A stretch of DNA of 64,000 bases, from the NCBI GenBank assembly GCA_021787435.1, contig JAJYLY010000004.1:1-64000 (forward strand), given 5' to 3'. Source of the stretch: Pseudomonadota bacterium (lineage in GTDB: Bacteria > Pseudomonadota > Gammaproteobacteria > Burkholderiales > Gallionellaceae). The notes under the pieces were generated by a model that worked only from the letters and a program-made list of their open reading frames with translations, ran no database searches and was not told the origin of the DNA. This document shows, piece by piece, positions 47,065-57,771 of the stretch. Position 1 is the first letter of the stretch. Each line of letters opens with the position of its first letter. The position numbers and the translations under genes are program-made.

Positions 47065-48516
47065 GTGCATTTGACGACCAGGTTGCTGTGCGTATTGTGC
47101 GGGGTCACGCTTTCGGCCTGTACTCTGGGGCCTGATTTTGTTCCGCCTAAAGAGTTCGGGAGCAGACATTACAACCACGATGAGGACCCGGTTGATACGG
47201 TTGCAGCGGCTGGCATATCCCAGCATTTCGATGCGGGGGCCATGCCTGCTTCCGGCTGGTGGAAGCTATATCGATCGGAAAAGCTGGATTCAGTCGTCGC
47301 CGAGGGGATGGCCAACAATCCAACGCTCGAGGCAGCACAGGCCAGCCTGCGCATGAGCTATGACAATCTTAGGGCGGGCTACGGGATTTTCTATCCGCAG
47401 GCGAGCCTTGATGCGGCGGCTTCCAGGCAGAAATTTTCTCCCGAGCGTTTTGGCAGCAATGCGCCAGGCCCCATTTTCAATCTGGTTACATTGTCTGCCT
47501 CGGTGAGTTATGCGCTGGATGTGTTCGGCGGCGAACACCGTCTGATCGAAAATTTGCAATCTCAGGCAGACCAGCAACGCGCTATCATGCAAGGCAGTTA
47601 CCTTGCGCTGACGGGAAATATCGTTAACACGACCATCGCAATGGCAGCATACCACGATATGGTTGTCGAGACCGAACGCCTGATTGCGCTACAAAAGGAC
47701 GGGATCGCTATTGCCGAGAAACAGACAAAAGCCGGCACGTCACCCTATGCGACCGTGCTCGCTTTGCAGAATCAGCTCTCTGCATTCGAGGCATCACTGC
47801 CGGCACTCGAACAAAAACTCAGTCAATCCGGACACCTGCTGGCCAATCTTGCCGGCCATGAACCATCCGAATGGGAGCCGCCCGGGTTTTCAATCGACTC
47901 ATTTACCCTGCCTGACAAGCTGCCGCTGTCGCTGCCCTCGGAACTGGTGCGCCAGCGTCCGGATATACTCGCTGCCGAAGCGGGAATGCACGCAGCCAGC
48001 GCCAGCATCGGGGTGGCGAGTGCCGCACAATTTCCGAGTTTTATGCTGAGTGCCTCTTTCGGACAGAACAGCACTTCGATGAACAATCTGCTGGGCAGGA
48101 GTGGCAGCTTCTGGAATATCGGGCCCGATATCGCAACACCGCTGTTCGATGGCGGCACACTGGCTGCAAAAAAACAGAGCGCGATAGATGCATACCGGCA
48201 AAGCCAGGCATTGTATCGCCAGACTGTCATCAACGCCTTGTCTCAGGTTGCAGACACCTTGCAGGCACTGGAGCACGATGCCGAAGTATTGCTGGCGCAA
48301 TCGCAAGGCCTGCAGGCTGCAAGGGATGCGCTGCATCTGGCCAAGATAAATTACCAGGCTGGAATGGTCAATTACCTGCAGGTTTTGAACTCGGAAATAC
48401 AGTACCATCAGGCAAGAATGAACTACTTGCAGGCCTGCGCGCAGCGGCTTCAGGATACAACGGCATTCTTTGTCGCCCTGGGTGGAAAACCTGAAAGCGA
48501 ACCGATTGCGTACTGA
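47065..48516 (+). CDS. Outer-membrane efflux lipoprotein (NodT/OprM type)
   Basis: This 483-aa TolC-like channel starts at GTG directly after the fusion gene. The signal peptide ends in the lipobox LSAC, so Cys19 should be lipidated. Two repeats of the outer-membrane efflux domain (about 70-260 and 285-470) are visible, with PSELVRQRPDILAAEAGMHAASA typical of the family. Such lipoproteins usually serve RND pumps. Here the partner is an ABC system. Confidence 0.92.
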   Translation: MHLTTRLLCVLCGVTLSACTLGPDFVPPKEFGSRHYNHDEDPVDTVAAAGISQHFDAGAMPASGWWKLYRSEKLDSVVAEGMANNPTLEAAQASLRMSYDNLRAGYGIFYPQASLDAAASRQKFSPERFGSNAPGPIFNLVTLSASVSYALDVFGGEHRLIENLQSQADQQRAIMQGSYLALTGNIVNTTIAMAAYHDMVVETERLIALQKDGIAIAEKQTKAGTSPYATVLALQNQLSAFEASLPALEQKLSQSGHLLANLAGHEPSEWEPPGFSIDSFTLPDKLPLSLPSELVRQRPDILAAEAGMHAASASIGVASAAQFPSFMLSASFGQNSTSMNNLLGRSGSFWNIGPDIATPLFDGGTLAAKKQSAIDAYRQSQALYRQTVINALSQVADTLQALEHDAEVLLAQSQGLQAARDALHLAKINYQAGMVNYLQVLNSEIQYHQARMNYLQACAQRLQDTTAFFVALGGKPESEPIAY

Positions 48517-48573
48517 GTTGTCCGATTCTGGACGGCAAGCACTTTGACCATGAAAAAAGTAAAGGGGAAACTG

Positions 48574-50931
48574 ATGCAAGCTACCGACTCTTCAACGAAC
48601 GCGCTGCATGACCATAAGCAGGGTTTGAGTACGGATGTGGCGCGCTCAAGGCTTTTGCAATCGGGCCCCAATGCGATCATCGACAAAGTTGTGCCAGCCT
48701 GGCAGCAGCTGTTAGCCAAATTCTGGTCGCCTGTGCCGTGGATGCTGGAAGCGGTGATCGCGTTGCAGTTGCTTCTCGGGCGTAGGATGGAGGCGCTGAT
48801 CATCGCCGCGCTGCTGGCGTTCAACGCCGTGGTGGCCTTCGCGCAGGAGCAGCGCGCGAAAGATGCGCTGGCGCTGTTACGTAAACAGTTGCATGTCAAT
48901 GCGCGCGTTCTTCGCGATGGGCAGTGGCGCAAAATTCCCGCCGAAGAAGTCGTGCCGGGGGATATCGTGCACGTGCGCGCGGGTGACCTTGTGCCGGCCG
49001 ATTTGATGCTGTTCGACGGCGAGGTGGCGCTTGATCAGTCAGCTCTAACCGGAGAGTCTCTGCCGGTGGATGCAGGTTCGGGAAATCCCGCCTATACCGG
49101 TGCTATTGTTCGTCAGGGGGAAGCCAGCGGCGAGGTGACGGCCACTGGAAGCCATACCTTCTTCGGACGCACCGCGGAGCTGGTGCGAACTTCCAATGCG
49201 CCAAGCCACATGCAACTCACCATCTTCGCGATTGTGAAAAGGCTGGTGTTGTTCGATGCCGCACTGGTGATGGTGGTGGTGCTTTATGCCTTGCTGCACC
49301 ACATGCCGCTGCTCGACACCGCGGTGTTCTCGCTGATGCTGCTGGTGGCTTCAGTGCCGGTCGCACTTCCTGCCACTTATACGCTTGCCACAGCGATCAG
49401 CAGCCTGCAACTCGCACATCAGGGCGTACTGGTTACGCGTCTGCCGGCGGTAGAAGAGGCGGCAGCGATGGACACGCTGGTGTCGGACAAGACCGGCACG
49501 CTCACGCAAAACACGCTTACTCTGGCCGGTGTCGTTGCGCTCTCGAAAAGTGGCGATGAAAATAGCGTGCTGCGCGCTGCAGCTCTTGCCAGCGATGACG
49601 CAACGCAAGACCCGCTGGATATGGCCATACTTGAACCGGCACGAGCTCAGGGGTTGTTGAAGGATGCGCCTGTCAGACAGGCTTTTCAACCCTTCGATCC
49701 TGCCAACCGGCGTAGCGAGGGTATATATAATGTGGATGGGAAAGCATGGCATGTGGTCAAGGGCGCAGCCAAGGTCATCGGGCCGCTTTGCAAGCTTGAT
49801 CGGGTGCAGCAGGATGCGCTGGATCAAGCCAAGGCCAAGCTTTCTGAGAGCGGGGCGCGCGTGCTCGCGGTGGCAGTGGGCTCAGGCGATGCGCTTGAGC
49901 TTTTGGGGCTGGTGGGATTGTCCGACCCGCCGCGCGAGGATGCTTCAAATCTCATCGTCGAGCTCACCCGTCTCGGCGTGCGAGTGCGCATGGCAACCGG
50001 CGATTCGCTGGAAACTGCGCGCGCCATAGGCGCAAAGCTGGGGCTGGGCATGCGCGTTTGCGCAGCTCAAGGGCTGGCGACGCAGAGTCCGGAAGAGTGC
50101 GATATTTATGCCCGCGTGTTGCCCGAAGACAAACATCATATCGTACGTGCACTGCAGCAGGCGGGGCATGTCGCTGGTATGACAGGGGATGGTGTCAATG
50201 ATGCGCCGGCGTTGCGCCAGGCCGAGCTGGGTGTGGCTGTCGCGAGTGCGACCGATGTGGCGAAGGCTGCAGCCGGCGTGGTGCTGACGGATCCAGGACT
50301 GCAAGGTGTGCTCACCGTGGTGCGCACAGGGCGGGAGGTGCACAGGCGTATGCTGACTTATACGCTCAACAAGACGCTCAAGACTTTCGAGATCGTGGTG
50401 TTCCTCACATTGGGACTGTGGCTCACCGGCGGGTTTGTGATATCCGCCACGCTGATCGTATTGTTGCTGTTCACCAATGACTTCGTGACCATGGCGATCG
50501 CATCCGACCGCGTGCAGGTCTCAGCCAAGCCGCAGCGCTGGGCCGTGCCGCCTTTGATGGGGGCTGCGTTGATATTCGCGGTGCTGTCGCTGATATTCTC
50601 TTTTTCTACCTACTGGTGGATACGTAGCACACAACATCTGACCCTGGCTCAGATGCAGACCGTGGTGTTCCTGCTGTTGGTATTCACCAATCAGGCCTGC
50701 ATTTATGTGCTGAGAACCGATGGGCGGCTCTGGTCATTCGCGCCTGGACGCTGGATGATGCTGGCAAGCGCAGGTGATATCGTGCTGGTGAGCATCATGG
50801 CCATCTCCGGTTGGTGGATGGGTGCATTGCCGGCTTTCCTGGTTGCGGGCCTGCTCATCGCCTGTGCTATCTTCGCGCTACTTCTGGATCAGGCAAAACA
50901 CCTTGTGTTTCCGCGCTTTGCTATCGTCTGA
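48574..50931 (+). CDS. P-type proton-exporting ATPase (P3A type)
   Basis: This 785-aa pump has actuator TGES (159-162) and phosphorylation motif DKTGT (Asp305). A nucleotide-binding domain (VVKGAAKVI) and hinge GDGVNDAPALRQAELGVAV follow. The M4 segment VASVPVALPATYT and M6 LFTNDFVTMAIASD match plasma-membrane proton ATPases. I chose ATG 48574 because AAAGGGGA lies before it. An upstream ATG at 48550 has none. It expels protons at the cost of ATP. The phosphorylase gene begins 18 bp later. Confidence 0.92.
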   Translation: MQATDSSTNALHDHKQGLSTDVARSRLLQSGPNAIIDKVVPAWQQLLAKFWSPVPWMLEAVIALQLLLGRRMEALIIAALLAFNAVVAFAQEQRAKDALALLRKQLHVNARVLRDGQWRKIPAEEVVPGDIVHVRAGDLVPADLMLFDGEVALDQSALTGESLPVDAGSGNPAYTGAIVRQGEASGEVTATGSHTFFGRTAELVRTSNAPSHMQLTIFAIVKRLVLFDAALVMVVVLYALLHHMPLLDTAVFSLMLLVASVPVALPATYTLATAISSLQLAHQGVLVTRLPAVEEAAAMDTLVSDKTGTLTQNTLTLAGVVALSKSGDENSVLRAAALASDDATQDPLDMAILEPARAQGLLKDAPVRQAFQPFDPANRRSEGIYNVDGKAWHVVKGAAKVIGPLCKLDRVQQDALDQAKAKLSESGARVLAVAVGSGDALELLGLVGLSDPPREDASNLIVELTRLGVRVRMATGDSLETARAIGAKLGLGMRVCAAQGLATQSPEECDIYARVLPEDKHHIVRALQQAGHVAGMTGDGVNDAPALRQAELGVAVASATDVAKAAAGVVLTDPGLQGVLTVVRTGREVHRRMLTYTLNKTLKTFEIVVFLTLGLWLTGGFVISATLIVLLLFTNDFVTMAIASDRVQVSAKPQRWAVPPLMGAALIFAVLSLIFSFSTYWWIRSTQHLTLAQMQTVVFLLLVFTNQACIYVLRTDGRLWSFAPGRWMMLASAGDIVLVSIMAISGWWMGALPAFLVAGLLIACAIFALLLDQAKHLVFPRFAIV

Positions 50932-50949
50932 CCATTGAGGGGGATGAAA

Positions 50950-53484
50950 ATGAACGATCCGACGCTGCATACCAAAAATACGCTGCTATGCGCTGACATC
51001 GAAGGATTCGATGCCTTGTCCGAGCTTGCGCTGGACATCCGTTCCTCGTGGGGGCATGGCGCCGATGACATATGGAGGCAGCTGGATGCAGAACTTTGGG
51101 AGCTGACGCAGAATCCCTGGGTCGTGCTACAGACAGTCTCACGGGACAAGCTTCAGAGCGCGCTGGATGCCCCTGACTTTCGCAAAAGCGTCGACAATCT
51201 GTTGCAGGAAAGAAGGGAAGAGCTGGAAGCAACGGCATGGTTTCAGCAGGCCTATCCGCAATCCAGACTTACTTGTGTCGCGTATTTCAGCATGGAGTAC
51301 ATGCTAAGCGAAGCATTGCCCATCTATTCAGGCGGCCTTGGCAACGTGGCGGGCGATCAGCTCAAGGCGGCAAGCGATCTGGGCGTTCCAGTAGTTGCTG
51401 TCGGCCTGCTCTACCAGCAGGGATATTTTCGCCAGATGATTGACAAGGAAGGAGCGCAGCAGGCGCTTTATCCCTATAACGATCCGGGCCAGTTGCCAGT
51501 CACGCCACTCAGGAAGGAAAATGGCGAGTGGCTGAGGCTGGAGGTCGTCCTGCCGGGATACTCCGTCTGGCTACGCGCCTGGCAGGTTCAGGTGGGAAGA
51601 GTGAAGCTCTATCTTCTGGACAGCAATGATGCTGCGAACTATCCGGTACATCGCGGCATCACCAGCGAGCTTTACGGGGGCGGGCCGGAGCTGCGCTTAA
51701 AACAGGAAATGCTGCTCGGGATAGGCGGCTGGAGGCTGCTTGAGGCGCTCAACATCAGCCCGGAAGTCTGTCATTTGAATGAGGGACATGCCGCGTTTGC
51801 TGTGCTGGAACGTGCGCGCAGCTTCATGGAAAAAACCGGGCAGACTTTTGAGATTGCGCTGGCCATCACACGGGCTGGCAATCTTTTTACCACACATACG
51901 GCAGTTTCTGCCGGTTTTGATCGTTTTTCGCCTGAGCTGGTCGAACAATACCTTGGCGGTTACGCAAAGAAACAATTCGGCATCAGCGTGCGCGACCTGC
52001 TGGCGCTTGGGCGCCGGAACCCGGATGATGAAATGGAGCCTTTCAACATGGCCTATCTTGCGATACGCGGTAGTGGTTCTGTGAATGGCGTAAGTGCCTT
52101 ACATGGCGGGGTGAGCCGACATATCTTTGCACCACTTTTTCCACGCTGGCCGACGGAAGAAGTGCCAGTTGGGCATGTGACCAATGGCGTGCATGTGCCG
52201 ACTTGGGATTCTGCAAAGGCTGATGAACTCTGGACGGAAGTCTGTGGCAAGACCCGCTGGCTGGGGACGATGGAGACGATGGAACAGGAGATAAGACTGA
52301 TTTCCGATACCCGTCTTTGGCAATTCAGGACCGATGCCAGCATGTCACTCGTCAGATATGCGCGGGAGAGGTTATCAAGGCAGCTTGCCGCGTCCGGTTC
52401 ATCCGCAGAAACCGTTTACGCTGTCAGACATCTCTTCGATCACAACACGCTGACGCTGGGTTTCGCAAGACGTTTTGCAAGTTACAAGAGACCCAATCTG
52501 CTGCTGCATGACCAAGAGCGGCTGATACGCTTGCTGACGAATCCCCAGCGTCCGGTTCAGCTCGTGATGGCAGGCAAGGCGCATCCGGCAGACAAGGATG
52601 GACAGGCGCTGATTCAGGAGTGGGTGAATTTCATCCGCAGGCCCGAGGTGAGACCACATGTGATTTTTCTCGCAGATTATGACATGCAACTGACCGAGCA
52701 ACTGGTGCAGGGCGTGGATGTTTGGCTCAATACGCCGAGACGGCCATGGGAAGCGTGCGGCACCAGTGGCATGAAGGTGCTGGTCAACGGCGGCATCAAC
52801 CTTTCAGAACTTGACGGCTGGTGGGCGGAAGCCTATACCCCGGAAGTCGGCTGGGCGTTGGGCGATGGACAGGAGCATGACAGCGATCCTGCCTGGGATG
52901 CGCATGAGGCAGGCATTCTCTATGATTTGCTCGAGTATCAGGTGATCCCGGAATTTTATACGCGCGATGAGCGCGGCATACCTGTGGCTTGGGTCAACAG
53001 GATGCGCGAGAGCATGGCCAGACTGACGCCGCGTTTTTCCAGCAATCGTGCGGTGCGTGAGTACACAGAAAAGCACTATCTTCCGGCCACCTCCGCCTAT
53101 CTTGAGCGTTCTGCTGAGCAGGGAAAAATGGGCGTGGATCTGATCGAATGGCTGCGCGATCTGGATCTTAAATGGAATGCATTGCGTTTCGGCGAAATGA
53201 AGATTGAAACGGCTGGCAACCAGCATGTATTTGAAATCCAGGTATACCTCGATGATCTTGAACCCGAAACCGTGTGCGTCGAGCTTTATGCCAGCGGAGT
53301 CAATGGTGCGCCGCCTGAGTGCCTGAAAATGACGCGGGCGCGGCAATTGGTCGGTGCGGGTTACGCATATCGCGCGGAAGTGAATGCATTACGTCCCGCA
53401 TATGACTACACCGCGCGGCTTGTTCCTTATCATGCTGGTGTGGCTATTCCGCTTGAATATAGCCGCATTCTGTGGCAGCGGTAA
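50950..53484 (+). CDS. glgP: Alpha-glucan (glycogen) phosphorylase
   Basis: This protein of about 844 aa belongs to GT35. The domain order is a short N-terminal DUF3417-like piece, then CVAYFSMEYMLSEALPIYSGGLGNVAGD, then HLNEGHAAFAVLERAR. The pyridoxal site ACGTSGMKVLVNGG, with the cofactor Lys, follows. It is the compact type without mammalian-style regulatory loops. It releases glucose 1-phosphate from glycogen or maltodextrin. GAGGGGG lies before ATG 50950. Six bases separate it from ackA, so stored glucan is probably routed to the phosphoketolase branch encoded next. Confidence 0.93.
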   Translation: MNDPTLHTKNTLLCADIEGFDALSELALDIRSSWGHGADDIWRQLDAELWELTQNPWVVLQTVSRDKLQSALDAPDFRKSVDNLLQERREELEATAWFQQAYPQSRLTCVAYFSMEYMLSEALPIYSGGLGNVAGDQLKAASDLGVPVVAVGLLYQQGYFRQMIDKEGAQQALYPYNDPGQLPVTPLRKENGEWLRLEVVLPGYSVWLRAWQVQVGRVKLYLLDSNDAANYPVHRGITSELYGGGPELRLKQEMLLGIGGWRLLEALNISPEVCHLNEGHAAFAVLERARSFMEKTGQTFEIALAITRAGNLFTTHTAVSAGFDRFSPELVEQYLGGYAKKQFGISVRDLLALGRRNPDDEMEPFNMAYLAIRGSGSVNGVSALHGGVSRHIFAPLFPRWPTEEVPVGHVTNGVHVPTWDSAKADELWTEVCGKTRWLGTMETMEQEIRLISDTRLWQFRTDASMSLVRYARERLSRQLAASGSSAETVYAVRHLFDHNTLTLGFARRFASYKRPNLLLHDQERLIRLLTNPQRPVQLVMAGKAHPADKDGQALIQEWVNFIRRPEVRPHVIFLADYDMQLTEQLVQGVDVWLNTPRRPWEACGTSGMKVLVNGGINLSELDGWWAEAYTPEVGWALGDGQEHDSDPAWDAHEAGILYDLLEYQVIPEFYTRDERGIPVAWVNRMRESMARLTPRFSSNRAVREYTEKHYLPATSAYLERSAEQGKMGVDLIEWLRDLDLKWNALRFGEMKIETAGNQHVFEIQVYLDDLEPETVCVELYASGVNGAPPECLKMTRARQLVGAGYAYRAEVNALRPAYDYTARLVPYHAGVAIPLEYSRILWQR

Positions 53485-53490
53485 TGCGGC

Positions 53491-54675
53491 ATGCAACGCA
53501 TACTGACCATCAACGGAGGATCGTCCAGCATCAAGTTCGCAGTGTTCGAGGAGGTGGGCCCTGAGCGCGTGCTGGAAGGGGCGATCGAGCGGATCGGGTT
53601 TTCCGATGCCAGTCTCTGGATGAAGGGGCAGGGTTCGGATGTTTTCCGGCAGATCGTCGTGCCTGATCACGGAACTGCCGTGGCTGTGTTGACGGATAGC
53701 ATCGATTGCGGTGCATTGGCAGCAGTCGGACACCGGGTGGTGCATGGCGGACAAAGATACAGTAAACCGCATCTGATCACAGAAAAAATGATTGATGACT
53801 TGCAGAATCTGGGCCCTTTCGATCCAGAGCACCTGCCGGAGGAACTCATGCTGATCGATGCGTTTCATCGTAAGTTTCCTGATCAGAAACAAGTGGCATG
53901 TTTCGATACGGCTTTTCATCGCGATCTGCCACGCGTGGCGACATTGCTGCCCATCCCTCGCCGCTTCGATGAAAAGGGGATAAGGCGCTATGGATTTCAC
54001 GGTCTGTCCTATGAGTTTCTGATGCAGGAACTGGTGCGCCTTGGCGATACTGCTGCCACAAGCGGGCGCGTGATACTCGCCCATCTTGGCAATGGCGCCA
54101 GTCTTTCCGCGGTTTATCGCGGAAAGCCTCTAGATACCAGCATGAGTTTCACTCCGGCCTCTGGCCTGATGATGAGCACACGCACGGGTGAGCTTGATCC
54201 TGGCGTGGCAGCCTATCTGATGCAGAGTGAGAAATTGACGATTGAACAATTCAGCCATCTCGTCAATCATGAATCCGGGCTTTTGGGCGTATCCGGAACA
54301 AGTTCGGACATGCGCGATCTGCTCATGCGGGAAACTAACGATCTGCGTGCTTTCGAGGCGGTAGAACTGTTCTGTTACCAGGTTAAAAAATATATTGGCG
54401 CCTACGCGGCGGCATTGGGAGGCTTGGATGTGCTGGTATTTTCCGGTGGCATCGGCGAGAACTCGGCAGTCATCCGCGCCAGAATCTGTGAGGGCCTGGC
54501 ATTCCTCGGGATAGAGATCGATGAAAAGTGCAATGCCGAAAATGAGCCTGTGATCTCGGGCGGAAGGGTGGTTGTGCGCGTTGTTCACACGGATGAGGAA
54601 CTCATGATCGCAAAGTCGGTCTTCTCAATGTTGGAATCCAAAATTGACAGGGATAATGAAAATGACAACACCTGA
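53491..54675 (+). CDS. ackA: Acetate kinase
   Basis: This 394-aa kinase has [14 protein letters not shown] at the N-terminus, then [11 protein letters not shown] and [30 protein letters not shown] and [16 protein letters not shown] carry the ATP site. It converts acetyl phosphate and ADP to acetate and ATP. It lies between glycogen phosphorylase and phosphoketolase, and its end overlaps the latter by 14 bp. No phosphotransacetylase gene is nearby, so phosphoketolase is its likely source of acetyl phosphate. Confidence 0.96.
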   Translation: MQRILTINGGSSSIKFAVFEEVGPERVLEGAIERIGFSDASLWMKGQGSDVFRQIVVPDHGTAVAVLTDSIDCGALAAVGHRVVHGGQRYSKPHLITEKMIDDLQNLGPFDPEHLPEELMLIDAFHRKFPDQKQVACFDTAFHRDLPRVATLLPIPRRFDEKGIRRYGFHGLSYEFLMQELVRLGDTAATSGRVILAHLGNGASLSAVYRGKPLDTSMSFTPASGLMMSTRTGELDPGVAAYLMQSEKLTIEQFSHLVNHESGLLGVSGTSSDMRDLLMRETNDLRAFEAVELFCYQVKKYIGAYAAALGGLDVLVFSGGIGENSAVIRARICEGLAFLGIEIDEKCNAENEPVISGGRVVVRVVHTDEELMIAKSVFSMLESKIDRDNENDNT

Positions 54676-57031
54676 ACTCTCGGATAAGACATTGCCGCCA
54701 GACCTTCTGCGCAGGATGGATGCCTATTGGCGAGCTGCCAACTATCTTTCAGTCGGACAGATATTTCTGTACGACAATCCGCTCCTGAAGCGACAACTTG
54801 CAGCATCCGATGTGAAGCGCATGCTGTTGGGCCACTGGGGAACGACACCCGGGCAGAACTTCATCTACACGCATTTGAACCGCATCATCAATCAATACGA
54901 CCTCGACATGGTCTACGTCTCAGGCCCCGGTCACGGCGGCCCCGCAGTCGTTGCCAACACTTACCTTGAAGGCACCTACAGCGAAATTTATCCCAACATA
55001 AGCCAAGACGAGGAGGGGATGAGGAAACTGTTTATACAGTTTTCATATCCCGGCGGCATACCCAGCCACGCATCTCCGGAATGCCCGGGCTCTATTCACG
55101 AGGGAGGGGAGCTGGGCTATTCGTTAAGCCACTCCTTCGGTGCCGCGCTCGACAATCCCGGTCTGATTGTTGCCTGTGTTGTGGGAGATGGCGAGGCGGA
55201 GACGGGCCCGTTGGCGACTTCGTGGCATTCCAACAAATTCCTCGATCCTGCAACCGACGGCGCAGTGCTGCCGATACTGCATCTCAATGGCTACAAGATT
55301 TCCAACCCAACCGTTTTCGCGCGAATCAAACCGGAGGAGCTGGAACAGTTTTTCCGAGGCTGCGGCTGGACGCCCTACTTTGTGGAAGGGGATGAACCGG
55401 AAGCGATGCATCATCTCATGGCACACACACTGGACAAGGTCATTGAGGACATCCAGCAGATCCAGCGCAATGCGCGCAAACATAACGATATGACACGTCC
55501 TCGGTGGCCGATGATCGTGATGAAGTCTCCGAAGGGCTGGACAGGGCCTAAGCAAGTTGACGGCCTGAAAATAGAAGACAGTTTTCGTGCGCACCAGGTG
55601 CCGCTCAACCCGAATGCACATCCTGAACATTTGACTCTGCTGGAAGAATGGCTGAAAAGTTATCGGCCTAAGGAACTCTTTGATGAACAGGGACGATTGA
55701 AGCCTGAGCTTGCCGCACTCGCTCCCAAGGGAGAGAAGCGTATGGGGGCGAATCCTCATGCCAACGGCGGCATGCTGCTGCGCGACTTGCGCATGCCAGA
55801 GTTTCGCGACTACGCGGTTTCAGTGCCCGAACCCGGGGCGCCAGGTTTCGGCGATACGCATGCGCTGGGGCCTTTTCTGCGGGATGTCGTGAAGCTCAAC
55901 ACTAAGAGCTTCCGCGTGTTTGGTCCGGATGAAACCCTTTCCAACGGACTGGAGTCGCTGTTCGAGGTGACTCGACGCCAGTGGGATGGAGACATCCTGG
56001 AAAGCGACGAATATCTGGCACCTGCAGGGCGCGTGATGGAGATGCTGAGCGAACACCAGTGCGAGGGCTGGCTGGAAGGCTATTTGCTCACCGGGCGGCA
56101 CGGGCTTTTCAACTGCTACGAGGCATTCATCCACATCGTCGACTCGATGTTCAATCAGCACGCCAAATGGCTGAAGGTCACCGCGCACCTGCCGTGGCGA
56201 CGCAAGATCGCATCGCTTAATTATTTGTTGTCCTCACATGTGTGGCGCCAAGACCACAATGGCTTCACGCATCAGGATCCTGGTTTCATCGATCACGTGG
56301 TGAACAAGAAGGCTGAGGTGGTGCGCGTTTATTTTCCACCCGATGCCAATTGTCTCTTATCTGTGATGGATCACTGCTTGAGAAGCCGACACTACGTTAA
56401 TGTCGTTGTCGCAGGCAAGCATCCTGCCCCGCAATGGCTGACGATGGATGCGGCCATTAAGCATTGCACCGAAGGCATAGGCATCTGGTCCTGGGCCAGC
56501 AACGATCAGGCTGCATCCCCAGATTTGGTGATGGTGGCTTGCGGCGATGTGCCCACACTTGAGGCACTGGCTGCAGTTTCCATCCTGCGCGAGAATTTTC
56601 CCGAACTCAAGATTCGTGTAGTCAATGTTGTCGACCTGATGAAGCTGCAGCCGCAGAGCGAACATCCTCACGGCCTCTCCGACATGGATTTCGACGAACT
56701 ATTTACCAGGGACAAACCGGTGATTTTTGCCTATCACGCCTACCCCTGGCTGATCCATAGGCTGACCTACCGGCGAACCAATCACGGCAACATCCATGTG
56801 CGCGGTTACAAGGAGGAGGGGACAATCACCACGCCGTTTGACATGACGGTGTTGAACGACCTGGACCGCTTTCATCTGGTGATGGATGCGATAGACCGCC
56901 TGCCTCAGACTGGCGACAGGGGCATCTATCTCAAGCAGCAGTTGAAGGACAAATTGATCGAGCACAGGCAATATATCAACAAGCATGGCGAGGATATGCC
57001 TGAGATACGCAACTGGAAATGGCGTGGGTGA
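54662..57031 (+). CDS. xfp: Phosphoketolase (xylulose-5-P / fructose-6-P)
   Basis: This 789-aa thiamine-diphosphate enzyme has [11 protein letters not shown], the TPP-binding motif [22 protein letters not shown] and [12 protein letters not shown]. The C-terminal part is transketolase-like. It splits xylulose 5-phosphate or fructose 6-phosphate to acetyl phosphate plus glyceraldehyde 3-phosphate or erythrose 4-phosphate. ATG 54662 lies inside the ackA 3' end with GGGATAA upstream. Together with AckA it yields ATP without pyruvate. Which sugar phosphate is preferred cannot be read here. Confidence 0.96.
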   Translation: MTTPELSDKTLPPDLLRRMDAYWRAANYLSVGQIFLYDNPLLKRQLAASDVKRMLLGHWGTTPGQNFIYTHLNRIINQYDLDMVYVSGPGHGGPAVVANTYLEGTYSEIYPNISQDEEGMRKLFIQFSYPGGIPSHASPECPGSIHEGGELGYSLSHSFGAALDNPGLIVACVVGDGEAETGPLATSWHSNKFLDPATDGAVLPILHLNGYKISNPTVFARIKPEELEQFFRGCGWTPYFVEGDEPEAMHHLMAHTLDKVIEDIQQIQRNARKHNDMTRPRWPMIVMKSPKGWTGPKQVDGLKIEDSFRAHQVPLNPNAHPEHLTLLEEWLKSYRPKELFDEQGRLKPELAALAPKGEKRMGANPHANGGMLLRDLRMPEFRDYAVSVPEPGAPGFGDTHALGPFLRDVVKLNTKSFRVFGPDETLSNGLESLFEVTRRQWDGDILESDEYLAPAGRVMEMLSEHQCEGWLEGYLLTGRHGLFNCYEAFIHIVDSMFNQHAKWLKVTAHLPWRRKIASLNYLLSSHVWRQDHNGFTHQDPGFIDHVVNKKAEVVRVYFPPDANCLLSVMDHCLRSRHYVNVVVAGKHPAPQWLTMDAAIKHCTEGIGIWSWASNDQAASPDLVMVACGDVPTLEALAAVSILRENFPELKIRVVNVVDLMKLQPQSEHPHGLSDMDFDELFTRDKPVIFAYHAYPWLIHRLTYRRTNHGNIHVRGYKEEGTITTPFDMTVLNDLDRFHLVMDAIDRLPQTGDRGIYLKQQLKDKLIEHRQYINKHGEDMPEIRNWKWRG

Positions 57032-57118
57032 TTTTGCGGGGGAAGTCTTTTGGTCGAATCTGCAATAAGTGTCGTGCAGTTTGCCTGCACATTTTTTAAC
57101 CGTGATGAGGAGCTGAAA

Positions 57119-57697
57119 ATGAATATTAAGGTAATGATGGCTGTACTGGGTGCGCTTTTGACAGGCATGATCACACAACAGGCTATGGCTGAGTCACAGA
57201 CGCCAGAGAAAATGACCTGCAAGGAATTTGTGGCACTGGACGATGCGGTCAAGCCCAAGGTAGTGTATTGGGCTGAAGGGCTCAACAGGAAAGGCAAGCC
57301 GGTAGATTCGGTTGTCGATGTAGATGAAACGGACAAACTGGTTCCCGTGCTGGTCACGGAGTGCAAGGAAACGCCGGAACATTTACTGATGAAAAAAATA
57401 AAGGAACACGCTGCTCAGAAAGCGGCACCAGTCGCGGCAGCTTCGGGAGTGCCGCAGAAACCGGCAGCAGCTGCAACACCTAAGCCTATCAAGATGACCT
57501 GCAAGGAATTTGTGGCGCTTGATGATGCGGTGAAGCCCAAGGTCGTGTATTGGGCTGAAGGCTTCAGCAAGAAAGGCAAGCCGGTTGATTCGGTTGTCGA
57601 TGTTGATGAGACGGACAGGCTTGTTCCCGTGCTGGTCACAGAATGCAAGGAAACACCCAAGCTTTCGTTCTGGCAAAAAATCAAGAAGCACTTTTGA
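57119..57697 (+). CDS. Tandem HdeA-like acid-stress chaperone
   Basis: This 192-aa secreted protein has a signal peptide ending QQAMA at residue 24. Two HdeA-like domains (about 32-86 and 126-180) are joined by an Ala/Pro-rich linker (AAPVAAASGVPQKPAAAATPKP). Each has its Cys pair 48 residues apart (Cys34/Cys82 and Cys128/Cys176), the same spacing as in E. coli HdeA. HdeA is a single-domain periplasmic chaperone that unfolds at low pH to protect other proteins. GAGGAG fixes the start at 57119. The copies are nearly identical, so the duplication is recent or kept uniform. Confidence 0.9.
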   Translation: MNIKVMMAVLGALLTGMITQQAMAESQTPEKMTCKEFVALDDAVKPKVVYWAEGLNRKGKPVDSVVDVDETDKLVPVLVTECKETPEHLLMKKIKEHAAQKAAPVAAASGVPQKPAAAATPKPIKMTCKEFVALDDAVKPKVVYWAEGFSKKGKPVDSVVDVDETDRLVPVLVTECKETPKLSFWQKIKKHF

Positions 57698-57771
57698 TTG
57701 AAGCAGGAATCCCGCATGTCTTCGAATGCATGCCGGATTTCGAATATGACTTGAACTAATAGGAGAGCATC

